Shown piece after piece: positions 1-7,979 of a stretch of 19,932 bases of DNA. Within the stretch, counting starts at the first letter, position 1. Every line of letters starts with the position of its first letter. The notes under the pieces were generated by a model. The model saw only the letters and a program-made list of their open reading frames with translations. It did not search any database and had not been told where the DNA came from. The DNA is taken from assembly GCA_039800325.1 (NCBI GenBank), contig JBDLQY010000019.1, positions 1 through 19,932 on the forward strand, read 5' to 3'. This DNA comes from SYIM01 sp039800325. Its GTDB lineage: Bacteria > Pseudomonadota > Gammaproteobacteria > Burkholderiales > Burkholderiaceae_E. Both the position numbers and the translations under genes were made by a program.

Positions 1-35
1 AGACACTCTTTCCCTACACGACGCTCTTCCGATCT
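1..35. other. Illumina TruSeq adapter contamination at contig end
   Basis: Bases 3-35 match the Illumina TruSeq universal/read-1 adapter (contains ctacacgacgctcttccgat). The two preceding bases, ag, could be the end of an i5 index; that part is inference. This is library sequence left on the assembly, not biology. On the minus strand it adds a false tail ADRKSVV plus a stop codon to the protease gene that runs into it. Genomic sequence starts at about base 36. Confidence 0.97.
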
Positions 36-2275
36 GCCTCAAGCATCAGGGCTACAATCCCTGAAACAATTGGGCCAGAAAACGAAGTCCCTTGCATGAA
101 CGTGTAGTCCGAGGCATCGTAACCAGCAGTTCCAACCCTATCCGTGGTTAGGATTTCGCTCAAACTATCGTTGTTTACATTAACCTCACCGCCCGGAGCT
201 GCGATCAGGACTGACGCACCTGGCGTGCTGTAGCCTGTGACAGTCCCCTGGTAATCGGTTCCAGCAACAGTGATGATGTATCGACTGTTCTGGAAGTTAT
301 GTAAATTCGTATCGTCTCCTAAACCGAAACTATTTCCAGCGGATTGAACAACGATCGTACCGAGTCCGCTCCGACCATTTTCTGCCAACTGTCGAAGAGC
401 CAGCCCGGCACTTGAAAAAGATGTGGAACGAAAATTATCGTAGAACGCCCACGCATTAGCCGATCCAAGGCTTGATAAGTTCCCAAAGCCCCAGCTATTG
501 TTCAGAATGTCAAAACCTTGGGCATATGAAAACGCGCTAGGAATTTCCGCGCTCAAGGAGGAATACGACAGGGACGAATAAATAGAGACTAATGATGCCT
601 TCGGCGCAACTCCGATAACGCCCAAGCCATTTGCTTCCGCCGCGATCACGCCCGCCACGGCTGTCCCATGGTTATCCGACGAGAGGACTGGATCACCTCC
701 AAGTGTTAAGTTCGATGCGCGTCGACCAAGATTCGTGAGCACGTTGTCGTTGAGGTCTGGATGGCTGGAATCAACCCCCTGATCAAAGACCGCCACCTTG
801 ACGCCCGACCCATCCCACGCGCTCCAAACCGGAAAGACGTTGACGCCGACGGCAGGATAAAGGTGCCACTGAAATCTAGAAAGCGGTTCACTCGGAAGGG
901 TATACGGCGCGTCATCGTCAAAAATCCATCCAGGCGCATCACCGTCGGCAATCGTCGCCATCACCGGACTGGACAGAACAACACGGAAGCCCTCATGGGG
1001 TTCGAACAAAGTATCGCCGCTCACAGGTATTGAAAAAACTGTCGCAGTCTGGCCCGCAGGAATCGTTATTGTGGTTTCCAGAATGCCTTGATAATCCCCG
1101 CTCGCCGTCGAAGCGGTTCCCGCTCTCGTTCCAATAGTTACTGTGACATCCACCGGGCTTGCTTTCGATAACGAGACCGGGAAGTTAAGCTGCTTCGTAG
1201 ACGAATTCCCCTCCTGTATTGAGGCGTCACTAATTGAAATACTTGGCAACCCCCAAGCCTGCGCCGTGTAAGCCCCTAACGATGTGTAGTTTGCTGCTCT
1301 TACGCCAAGATAATAGGTATTAGTCGTTGCCGGTACAAACGTAACTTGACTACTGAGACCTGGTCCGCTGTCATCATCTACGGTGACCACTGCACCGTTT
1401 GAATTCAATACCTCGAGAAATGGATCCGTCAGCGTGCCTGCCGATACGGCAAAGCCATAGCTCACGCCAGCTGTTAGAATAACCGAGTAGAGATCAATAT
1501 CACCTTGGAAATTCATTTCGCCTGACTGAGGCGCAGCGAGTAGAAGCCCTCCGGACACAGGACTTTGATTGACAATTAAAGAGTAAACCCCAACAGCATC
1601 CACTCCGAATTCTTCTACGTCGAGAAAATACGTCCCAGATGTTACCGGGGTGAAAAGAATCCTCGACTCTAAACCGTTTCCGCTATCGTTGTCGCCGGCA
1701 ACTATTATTCCGCTAGAATTCCGAATAAAAAGAAATGGATCGACTAACGAAAAAGCTGCTCCATCGCGGGGCGACCCCACTAAATCGATTAAATATGTAC
1801 TACCCGCGGTCAAATTAACAGCGTACCAGTCGGCAGCGTCTCCCTGCCACCCTATCCGGTCGGTTACGAGAGAATTGGCAGCTATTGTCGCCGCAGTTGC
1901 GGTCGTGGCGAGCTGGTCTCCCCAAACCGTCAGCCGATAGGAGCCAGTTGCATTATTTCCATATTCTTCGGCAGAAATGAAATATGTTCCGGCGATTTGG
2001 GGTACAAAATTAATAAATGCGTCTTTATTTAAATAAGAAATATCGTCGCTGTACGCAATAACGGCCCCACTGCTGCTTCGTACTGAGACATACGGGTCAA
2101 CTAGCGTTCCAAGACCGCCCGACAGCCCTTCCAACCATATTTGGTAAGCATAGCCCGTCTGAAATTGAACGCGATACCAATCGGTGTCGCTATTGAAGTC
2201 CAGCTGTCCGGCGGTCGAAGAGTCAACAGAAATGGCTACTGTTGATGAAGTGTTCCCTGGAATTTGAGCTGACAT
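36..2275 (-). CDS. Subtilisin-like (S8) secreted serine protease with PPC and Calx-beta domains, 3' end missing
   Basis: Partial extracellular protease; about 747 genomic residues are visible. Three pre-peptidase C-terminal type beta domains lie near residues 20-117, 140-236 and 250-342 (repeated DWY/DLY, LVDP and GTYF-type motifs). A Calx-beta domain follows near 345-455, then a subtilase/kexin-like catalytic domain from about 485. The full triad is visible: Asp498 (VAVFDQGVD), His536 (NHGTAVAG) and Ser731 (GTSFSGP), with oxyanion Asn648 (SAGNS). No N-terminal signal peptide is seen, so a C-terminal type I secretion signal, possibly with RTX repeats, is a reasonable guess; that end is off the contig. 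Start ATG at 2275, with a modest AGG 8 bases upstream. The frame runs on into the adapter and stops falsely at 14-16. GC is clearly lower than in the rest of the window. Substrate unknown. Confidence 0.9.
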
Positions 2276-3048
2276 TTCTTACCTGCAGTGCAGATTTGCG
2301 AACTGGCGACCTTGCTTATCTATGAAACCGCTGAACGATTCCCCCTTCCCCAATTGAGGCGCGGCAGCCATCGCAACTTGCCTCTCCACAGATAGTCATC
2401 AGACTGATATCCCTATGGGCGATAGCGGCTACACTCCCAAACACGGAGGCGGCGTGAAAAGACAGAGGACTAAACCCGACCGAGACAATTGCCAGATGGG
2501 ACTGCCGCCATCGCGGTACCGAGAGGTTATGTTTGCCGACACGGTCTCCCAGAAATGAGGGGCGGAACATACTGAGCCAACTACGTCTAGCGCCGACGTC
2601 GGGCCGACCGAGCCGAAAAGACAGATTGAATTCATGGCCCTGCGTAACTGATCATGTGGCTTTCAGATTACTACAAGTTGAGCAAAATTAGCGGAATAGT
2701 GGGCTGGTTTAATTACGTGCCGTTGCGAGGGAATAACTTTCATGATTAATAGCTAAAACCAATTAAACACATGTAACTATTTGTTATAGCTATCGATCAA
2801 GAGGAAAGCGCAGCCGGCAAAGATCACCCGAAGCGGGCGTATCACGCACATTAGTCGCGGTGGGCGCCAGCGCGGGCGGCTTCTATAAGCGAACATCCTC
2901 GGGTTTTATTTCGTCGCGCCGTCCAGGCGCCTATCATTCGGGTGCAACCACCCACCTTAACCATGTGCCCCCACCTGCGTAAAGCCGACCTCACCCGAGC
3001 GCCTGATGGCAGCCCCTGCACGGCGCTGCAGCTCTCCACACCAAGCAC
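2276..3048. other. 773-base intergenic region with AT-rich core and sharp GC change
   Basis: No convincing gene is seen here; the open frames are short, lack family features and mostly overlap one another. Bases 2641-2820 hold 74 G+C out of 180 (about 41%, counted by hand), while 2821-2880 hold 42 of 60 (70%). The AT-rich part contains an inverted pair, ATAGCTA (2749-2755) and TAGCTAT (2787-2793), and may carry promoters for the protease (leftward), but no clear -35/-10 pair can be assigned. A 10-base palindrome CCGACGTCGG sits at 2593-2602. A short plus-strand frame at 2415-2558 (47 codons) has no recognisable motif. Confidence 0.6.
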
Positions 3049-3729
3049 ATGAGCCGCGTCGTTCTGACCCGCGAAAGTATTCTGCGAGGCGATCTGCAGG
3101 CCTCGGTAAAGGCCCTGCTCGGCCCCTCGGTTCGTTTGATGAGCGATGAAGAGCGTGCCGCCAGCATCGACACCATGCTTAAAACTCAGCCCATGCCGGG
3201 TTCGGTCTGGGTGTTTGCATTCGGCTCTCTGATCTGGAACCCAGCCTTTTTATTTGCCGAGCAGCGGGTCGCGCGTATTCATGGTTTTCACCGCGAGTTC
3301 TGCTTATGGGCCTGGGCTGGGCGGGGCAGCCCTCAGCAGCCCGGTCTCATGTTGTCGCTCGAGCGGGGCGGCAGTTGCTGTGGCGTGGCGTATCGCCTAG
3401 AAGCCGGTGCAGAGCGCTCTGAACTCGATGTGCTGTGGCGCCGTGAGATGCTCACCATGGCCTATCGACCCGTATGGACGCGAGCGGTTACCCAGCAGGG
3501 CGTGGTGCCCGCCATCACCTTCAGTGCCAATCGCACGCACGAGCGCTATGCCCCGGGCCTGAGCACCGAGCAGGTTGCGCATTACCTTGCCACCGGCGAG
3601 GGCCCGCTGGGCCTCGCCTGCGATTATCTGTACGACACGGCAACCAAACTCAGAGAGCTGGGCATTTGCGATCGCAGCCTTGACGCGCTTGAAGCGCGTG
3701 TTCGGGCTGCGCGATGCTCAACGCCCTAG
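3049..3729 (+). CDS. chaC: Gamma-glutamylcyclotransferase, ChaC family
   Basis: 226 aa, close to the usual ChaC length. The family degrades glutathione in the cytosol to 5-oxoproline and Cys-Gly. Seen in the sequence: the glycine-rich binding loop VFAFGSLIW at residues 55-63 (family: YGSLxW), HGFHREFCLW at 78-87, the probable catalytic Glu133 in LWRREM, and the family's C-terminal signature CDYLYDTATKLRELGI from residue 191. The first residues before about 50 are a variable extension typical of the bacterial group. The ATG at 3049 has no clear Shine-Dalgarno; the in-frame upstream GTG at 2965 is stopped at once, so no longer start is possible. Its TAG stop lies inside the CTAG shared with the opposing flavin-reductase gene. 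Substrate specificity for glutathione is inferred from the family. Confidence 0.88.
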   Translation: MSRVVLTRESILRGDLQASVKALLGPSVRLMSDEERAASIDTMLKTQPMPGSVWVFAFGSLIWNPAFLFAEQRVARIHGFHREFCLWAWAGRGSPQQPGLMLSLERGGSCCGVAYRLEAGAERSELDVLWRREMLTMAYRPVWTRAVTQQGVVPAITFSANRTHERYAPGLSTEQVAHYLATGEGPLGLACDYLYDTATKLRELGICDRSLDALEARVRAARCSTP

Positions 3730-4394
3730 CGATACACCCCATCCCACTTCTGGGCCGAAGGGGTCTTAAGCTGGCCGTCGGGGCCGACTTCAGGGCGGTT
3801 GAGGGTAAAAAGGGTGTCGGCCCGCGTGACCGAGTAATCCATGTACCCCATGCGCGCGATGGGCTGAATGGCGGCAATATCGAGCATGCCGTCACGCAAC
3901 ACGCTGTCATCGATGTAAACACCCACCACCAGTCCGAACACGGCAGTCCAAACCGGTTCAGTGCGGCCCGGTGGCACGGGCATCGGCAGCATCTTCCAGA
4001 GCCGGCACTCAAGCGCCACCGGGCTCTGCGCAACCCTGGGGGCACGCACATAGTTTGAGGGCGCAGCCGTCAGCCCCGTCATGGCGAACTCATCGACCGA
4101 TTCGGGCACCGTGGCCGAGCTTAAACTCATTTGTTCGCGTAACGCATATGTAGCAATCGAGCAGGTGAATTCGCCCGTGGCCTCGACATTGCGCAGGCTG
4201 TCTTTATGGCCGCTGGACGAAAAAACCACCACGGGCGGGGCATCGCTTAGCGCATTAAAAAAACTGTAAGGCGCCAGATTGTTGACACCATCTGGCGATA
4301 CCGTGCCGATCCAGCCGATGGGGCGGGGAACCACAATGGCCTTGAATGGGTCATGGCGAAGGATGGCCGGTCGGGCCCCTATTTCATAGTGCAT
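3726..4394 (-). CDS. Flavin reductase-like domain protein (FMN-binding split barrel)
   Basis: 222 aa. It carries the N-terminal split-barrel signature of flavin reductase/flavoredoxin-like proteins: RPIGWIGT at residues 24-31, followed by NLAPYSFFNALS near 39-50 and PPVVVFSS near 53-60. These segments usually form the FMN pocket. Such proteins bind FMN and either reduce it with NAD(P)H or serve as electron carriers; the physiological partner is not visible here. The start ATG at 4394 is supported by AGGA eight bases upstream (4403-4406 on plus). The gene is divergent from the COG3687 hydrolase with a 114-base gap, which probably holds both promoters. Its TAG stop is shared tail-to-tail with the ChaC gene through CTAG at 3726-3729. 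Confidence 0.85.
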   Translation of the reverse strand: MHYEIGARPAILRHDPFKAIVVPRPIGWIGTVSPDGVNNLAPYSFFNALSDAPPVVVFSSSGHKDSLRNVEATGEFTCSIATYALREQMSLSSATVPESVDEFAMTGLTAAPSNYVRAPRVAQSPVALECRLWKMLPMPVPPGRTEPVWTAVFGLVVGVYIDDSVLRDGMLDIAAIQPIARMGYMDYSVTRADTLFTLNRPEVGPDGQLKTPSAQKWDGVYR

Positions 4395-4508
4395 GATGAT
4401 TTTCCTGCCTGGATCAGAGCCGCAAGCGTACTACGTTCGGGTTTACTGCCTTGGACGCGCCCCTCTGAGGTAGCATTGGGCATTCAGCAATATCTCCGAC
4501 TCAGCATC

Positions 4509-5372
4509 ATGCAGCACCCATCTGACGCACCCACATCGCCTGACGTACCCACCTTAAGTCCGCCCGACTTTGAATTTGACGTACGGCCCATTCGTTTGCA
4601 ATGGCCCGACGACCTGCCCCGCTACTGGTACGGTGGTGACATCTTCGCGACTCACTTCATGAACGCGCTGTCGGTCACCTTCCCGCACGGCGAAAAATTG
4701 TTTATTGACTCGGTGCGTGCCTATCGCGACCGCAACACCGATCCCACACTTGAGCGCCAGATTCGCGCCTTTATCGGCCAGGAGGGATGGCACCGTAACG
4801 CCCATCAGGCCTTCAATGACTGGCTCGACAGCCAGGGCCTGCCCGCGTCAAAGCTGGATGCGCTCACCGAAAAGCGCACGACTCAGATTCGCGAGAAAAT
4901 TCCGCCGCGTGGCTGGCTGGCTGCCACCGTGTGCCTGGAGCACTTCACGGCTATTTTTGCGGAAAAAATTCTGCTTGATGAGCAGGGACTGCAAGCCATG
5001 CACCCGCACTTTCGGCAGCTCTGGACCTGGCACGCGCTTGAAGAACTCGAACACAAGGGCGTGGCGTTCGATCTCTTCAAGGTCACGGCCGGCAAAAACT
5101 CAACCCGCATCCGCGCCATGGTGCTGGTGACGCTTAACTTCACCTGGGATATCTCGCGCAATCTGGTCATGCTGCTGCATGCAGACCGCAAGCTCTTCAG
5201 CCCACGGGTCTGGGGACAGGGTCTGCGCTTTCTGTTTGGCCCCCGCCAGGGCCTCATCTGGCGCACGCTGCCCGCCTGGCTGCAATTTTTCAGGCGTGAC
5301 TTTCATCCCTGGCAGCGCGATGACCGCGACCTTATTCATCGCGTTCAGCAAGGCCTGGAGGCCACTGCTTGA
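4509..5372 (+). CDS. Predicted metal-dependent hydrolase, COG3687 family
   Basis: 287 aa from the ATG at 4509. An open frame reaches back to 4353, but that start would overlap the divergent flavin-reductase gene, and residues before 4509 show no family similarity, so the shorter start is preferred even though no strong Shine-Dalgarno is seen. The protein matches the COG3687/PF10118 type: a helical protein with conserved acidic and His residues that recall ferritin-like di-metal sites, for example FIGQEGWHRNAH, CLEHFTAIFAE and WTWHALEELEHKGVAFDLF. The Glu/His pairs E..H, E.H and EELEH are candidate metal ligands (inference). Biochemical function is not established for the family despite its name. 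The next gene starts inside its stop codon, so translation of the two is probably coupled. Confidence 0.82.
   Translation: MQHPSDAPTSPDVPTLSPPDFEFDVRPIRLQWPDDLPRYWYGGDIFATHFMNALSVTFPHGEKLFIDSVRAYRDRNTDPTLERQIRAFIGQEGWHRNAHQAFNDWLDSQGLPASKLDALTEKRTTQIREKIPPRGWLAATVCLEHFTAIFAEKILLDEQGLQAMHPHFRQLWTWHALEELEHKGVAFDLFKVTAGKNSTRIRAMVLVTLNFTWDISRNLVMLLHADRKLFSPRVWGQGLRFLFGPRQGLIWRTLPAWLQFFRRDFHPWQRDDRDLIHRVQQGLEATA
5356..5361 (+). promoter_or_regulatory. Shine-Dalgarno supporting a TTG start
   Basis: TGGAGG lies seven bases before the TTG at 5369. It sits inside the end of the COG3687 gene and decides the start of the transporter, which has no nearby ATG. Confidence 0.75.
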
Positions 5373-6301
5373 CCTCTCCGGGCGGCACCCAGGCGCCACT
5401 GCCGCAGCCTGTGGTCGTTGTACTGCTACTGCTTCTGGCCACCAGCTTCAGTGGTAACCACGTCGCCGCCCGCCTCGCGTTTGACAACGGCACCAGTGTG
5501 ATCACGGCGGTCACGGTGCGCTCTGCGGTCACCGCGCTAGCCGTATTCGCCCTGCTGTATGCCACGCGTGCGCCCATCGCGCTGGGCCGCCAGACGCTCA
5601 CTCGCGCGGCGCTCATCGGTCTGCTGCTGTCGGTGCAAAGCTATTGCCTCTATGGCGCGGTCGCACGGCTGCCAGTAGCCCTGGCGCTTCTCACGTTCAA
5701 TACTTTTCCGCTGATGCTGGCCCTGGTGTCCTGGCTGGGTGGTGGCGATCGACCAAGCCGACGCACCCTCACCGTGATGCCGGTGATTCTCTTGGGGTTG
5801 GCCCTGGCGCTCGATGCCCGCACACTGATCAGCGGCGGCAATACGCAGCTGCCGCTGTCAGGCGTGCTGTTTGGGCTGGGCGCGTCGCTGTCATTTGCCG
5901 TGGTGCTGTTTCTGACGCCACGCTGGCTGGGTCAGATGGATGGACGTCTGCGCAGTGCGCTCACCATGGCCGTGGTTGCGATCATCGTAGGCGTCACCGG
6001 CCTTGCCGTAGATGGGTTTGCCGCGCCAAAGGCCACCGCCGGCTGGGTAGGCCTTGCGCTGCTCACCCTCTTTTACGGCTCAGCGATTACCGGACTGTTT
6101 GTGCTCTTGCCCCGGGTGGGCGCGGTCAACAACGCACCCATCATGAACCTGGAGCCCATTACCGCCATGCTGCTGGCCTGGCTGTTCTTGGGGCAAACAG
6201 TGGCACCGGTTCAGATGCTGGGCGCAGTGGTTGTGATCTCGGCGATTATCTATCTGTCGTCGGGGCCGCGACCAGCCAGTGCGGGTACGCGGCGCGCTTA
6301 A
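5369..6301 (+). CDS. DMT-superfamily EamA transporter
   Basis: 310 aa inner-membrane protein with about ten predicted membrane spans, in the usual two-EamA-repeat layout of drug/metabolite transporters. Visible features are a hydrophobic first helix (VVVVLLLLLATSFSGNHVAA), the first repeat ending near the YGAVARLPVALALLTFNTFP segment, and a second repeat whose end reads NLEPITAMLLAWLFLGQTV, the conserved E-P and FLGE-like region of EamA proteins. The start is a TTG at 5369 that overlaps the previous stop (TTGA), with a near-perfect TGGAGG seven bases upstream, so it is likely translated with the COG3687 gene. The exported or imported substrate cannot be told from sequence. It converges on the hydratase gene with a 25-base gap and no hairpin terminator. 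Confidence 0.9.
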   Translation: MTSPGGTQAPLPQPVVVVLLLLLATSFSGNHVAARLAFDNGTSVITAVTVRSAVTALAVFALLYATRAPIALGRQTLTRAALIGLLLSVQSYCLYGAVARLPVALALLTFNTFPLMLALVSWLGGGDRPSRRTLTVMPVILLGLALALDARTLISGGNTQLPLSGVLFGLGASLSFAVVLFLTPRWLGQMDGRLRSALTMAVVAIIVGVTGLAVDGFAAPKATAGWVGLALLTLFYGSAITGLFVLLPRVGAVNNAPIMNLEPITAMLLAWLFLGQTVAPVQMLGAVVVISAIIYLSSGPRPASAGTRRA

Positions 6302-6334
6302 AAGCTTAGCCCAACGTCCATCAAGCCTAGCCCA
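6302..6334 (+). repeat. Imperfect 12-base direct repeat between convergent genes
   Basis: AAGCTTAGCCCA (6302-6313) recurs as AAGCCTAGCCCA (6323-6334), 11 of 12 identical and 21 bases apart. The second copy covers the stop codon of the hydratase gene (CTA at 6327-6329 on plus). No inverted symmetry or T-run is present, so it is not a standard terminator. Chance remains possible. Confidence 0.4.
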
Positions 6335-7244
6335 GAGCCAGAAGTACGGGCTCGAAGCCCTGCAGGCGATATTCAATGCGATCGCCAGCCACCGGAAATT
6401 TAGAGGTGACCATGCTGCCCAGAATGGCGATCTCGCCGGCTCGCATGCACGCGCCGCGCGCGATGGCTTCATTGGCCAACCAGGCCAACGCCTTAAGGGG
6501 GGCGCCCATCAGGTCAGCGCTGCTGCCACTGCCCACGCAATCGCCGTTAATAAACGCCTCACCGCGCAGATTCTCATGCTGCAGGCGGGCCCAGTCATCG
6601 CGCCACTCACCCAGCACTGCACCCTGATTCCACGCGTTTTCTGCAATGAGCACCAGACCGCGGCCCGCCAGCAGTGAATAGTCGGCGTTTCGATCATCGG
6701 CCAGTTCAAGCGCAGGGGCCATGCTGGCAACCGCCGGTGCCACCGACTGCGCATCATAAGGGCGAGACTGGGCAGGCAGATCGCGCCCCAGTCGAACCGC
6801 CACCTCAAATTCAACGATCAGTCGACCATAGTCAGCAGCACGCGTGATCGCTGGCGAATGCACCAACTGCTCTTGGTGCAGCCGTCCCATAATCGGCGCC
6901 CGCAGGCCGGTCATCTGCTGCATGGCGGGCGAGGCCAGGGCAATCTTCCAGCCCACCGCCGGCCCGCAGGCAAGCGCCTTCTCACGTGCATAGTCAGACT
7001 GCACGGCATAGGCCTGCACAAGCGAGCCCGGGGCGATGGCTGCGGGCAAGGGCGCGAATACTGCGCGCCGCGCATACTGCTCAATAAGCCATCGGCTGGC
7101 CCTGTCGCTGTCAAAGCCCGTGCCAGCCGCAGCAGGTCGCGAAGCGGAAGCGAGGGACGGGGCCACCGATGAGCGAGACGCAGCTGGCCGCGACAAGCCA
7201 GGAGATTGACGCGCAGCGTCAGGACTTTTTGCGACTCGCTTCAT
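6327..7244 (-). CDS. 2-keto-4-pentenoate hydratase-like protein (FAH/MhpD family)
   Basis: 305 aa from the ATG at 7244. Enzymes of this family hydrate 2-keto-4-pentenoates to 4-hydroxy-2-oxoacids or decarboxylate 4-oxalocrotonate in meta-cleavage pathways, using a divalent metal. Visible family signatures: GWKIALASPAMQ at about 98-109, the metal-ligand region EFEVAVRLGRDLP with Glu145 and Glu147, MAPALELADDR around 175-185, and the C-terminal WLANEAIARG...AGEIAILGS segment. The first 40-45 residues are Ser/Ala/Pro-rich and absent from typical 260-aa relatives, so the true start could be the GTG at 7166. An in-frame ATG at 7265 is also possible. No start has a good Shine-Dalgarno. The open frame extends upstream to 7568, but that lies inside the aldolase gene. 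The 7244 start overlaps the aldolase 3' end by 26 bases, implying one transcript. Confidence 0.82.
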   Translation of the reverse strand: MKRVAKSPDAARQSPGLSRPAASRSSVAPSLASASRPAAAGTGFDSDRASRWLIEQYARRAVFAPLPAAIAPGSLVQAYAVQSDYAREKALACGPAVGWKIALASPAMQQMTGLRAPIMGRLHQEQLVHSPAITRAADYGRLIVEFEVAVRLGRDLPAQSRPYDAQSVAPAVASMAPALELADDRNADYSLLAGRGLVLIAENAWNQGAVLGEWRDDWARLQHENLRGEAFINGDCVGSGSSADLMGAPLKALAWLANEAIARGACMRAGEIAILGSMVTSKFPVAGDRIEYRLQGFEPVLLALG

Positions 7245-7923
7245 AGCGGGCTCGATTACTTTCATTGGGCGGATAAAGTCCGGGCAGGGAGGCACCCTGT
7301 TCGACCTCACCCATAATCCACTGTTCAAGCGCCTCTTGTTCGACGGCAAGCGCCGTGACAGCCTCAACCAGCGCGGCCGGAATAAGTACGGCACCATCGT
7401 CATCAACGACAATGACGTCATCGGGAAAGACTGCAACACCGCCACACGCGATGGGTTGCTGCCAGGCCACAAACGTAAGACCCGCCACCGACGGGGGCGC
7501 AGCCACGCCCTGGCACCACACCGGCAGTCCGGTACCCAATACGCCAGCGACATCGCGCACCACACCATCGGTAATCAGCGCCGCAACACCGCGACGAGCC
7601 ATGCGCGCGCACAGAATATCGCCAAAGATGCCGGCATCCGTGACACCCATGGCATCAACGACCGCGATGCAGCCAGGCGGCATCGCTTCAATCGCAGCTC
7701 GCGTCGAGGTGGGCGAGCCCCAGGACTCGGGCGTGGCTAAATCCTCGCGGGCAGGTACAAAGCGCAGCGTGAACGCCTGACCCACCAGCCGCGGCTGGCC
7801 TGGTCTAAGGGGTTTGGTGCCGCGCAGCCAGACATTGCGCAGGCCCTTCTTCAACAACACCGTCGTGAGAGTTGCAGTCGAGACGCCCGACAGGGCGGTG
7901 CGCTGGGCATCGGTAAGACTCAT
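7219..7923 (-). CDS. HMG/CHA aldolase-like protein (RraA fold)
   Basis: 234 aa from the ATG at 7923, chosen because GGAG lies nine bases upstream and the family homology begins just after it; ATGs at 7938, 7956 and 7968 are alternatives. The frame stays open to 8100, but that part lies within the GntR gene. The protein has the DUF/RraA-like fold of class II pyruvate aldolases. The active-site pattern D-X20-R-D is exact: Asp102 in FGDILCARM, Arg123-Asp124 in TDGVVRD. From memory, 4-hydroxy-4-methyl-2-oxoglutarate/4-carboxy-4-hydroxy-2-oxoadipate aldolase of Pseudomonas uses residues at the same numbers. The residue three past RD is Gly rather than the acidic residue of true RraA (RNase E inhibitor), so an aldolase role is preferred. 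It lies in a run with GntR upstream and the hydratase downstream. Confidence 0.82.
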   Translation of the reverse strand: MSLTDAQRTALSGVSTATLTTVLLKKGLRNVWLRGTKPLRPGQPRLVGQAFTLRFVPAREDLATPESWGSPTSTRAAIEAMPPGCIAVVDAMGVTDAGIFGDILCARMARRGVAALITDGVVRDVAGVLGTGLPVWCQGVAAPPSVAGLTFVAWQQPIACGGVAVFPDDVIVVDDDGAVLIPAALVEAVTALAVEQEALEQWIMGEVEQGASLPGLYPPNESNRARYEASRKKS

Positions 7924-7979
7924 CAGTGAACGCTCCATGGAGGCGGGCCGATTCATACGTTCGGCCATCAGGGCGCATG

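Noticed and set aside
14..35. Protease C-terminus DRKSVV as a real sorting or binding motif
   Set aside because: It is the translated reverse complement of the sequencing adapter.
2851..3048. Short minus-strand frames upstream of ChaC
   Set aside because: Basic, Arg/Ser-rich translations without Shine-Dalgarno or motif; typical of GC-rich noncoding DNA.
5644..6309. 221-codon plus-strand frame
   Set aside because: Second-frame shadow of the EamA transporter; composition rich in Arg/Gly/Cys with no domain.
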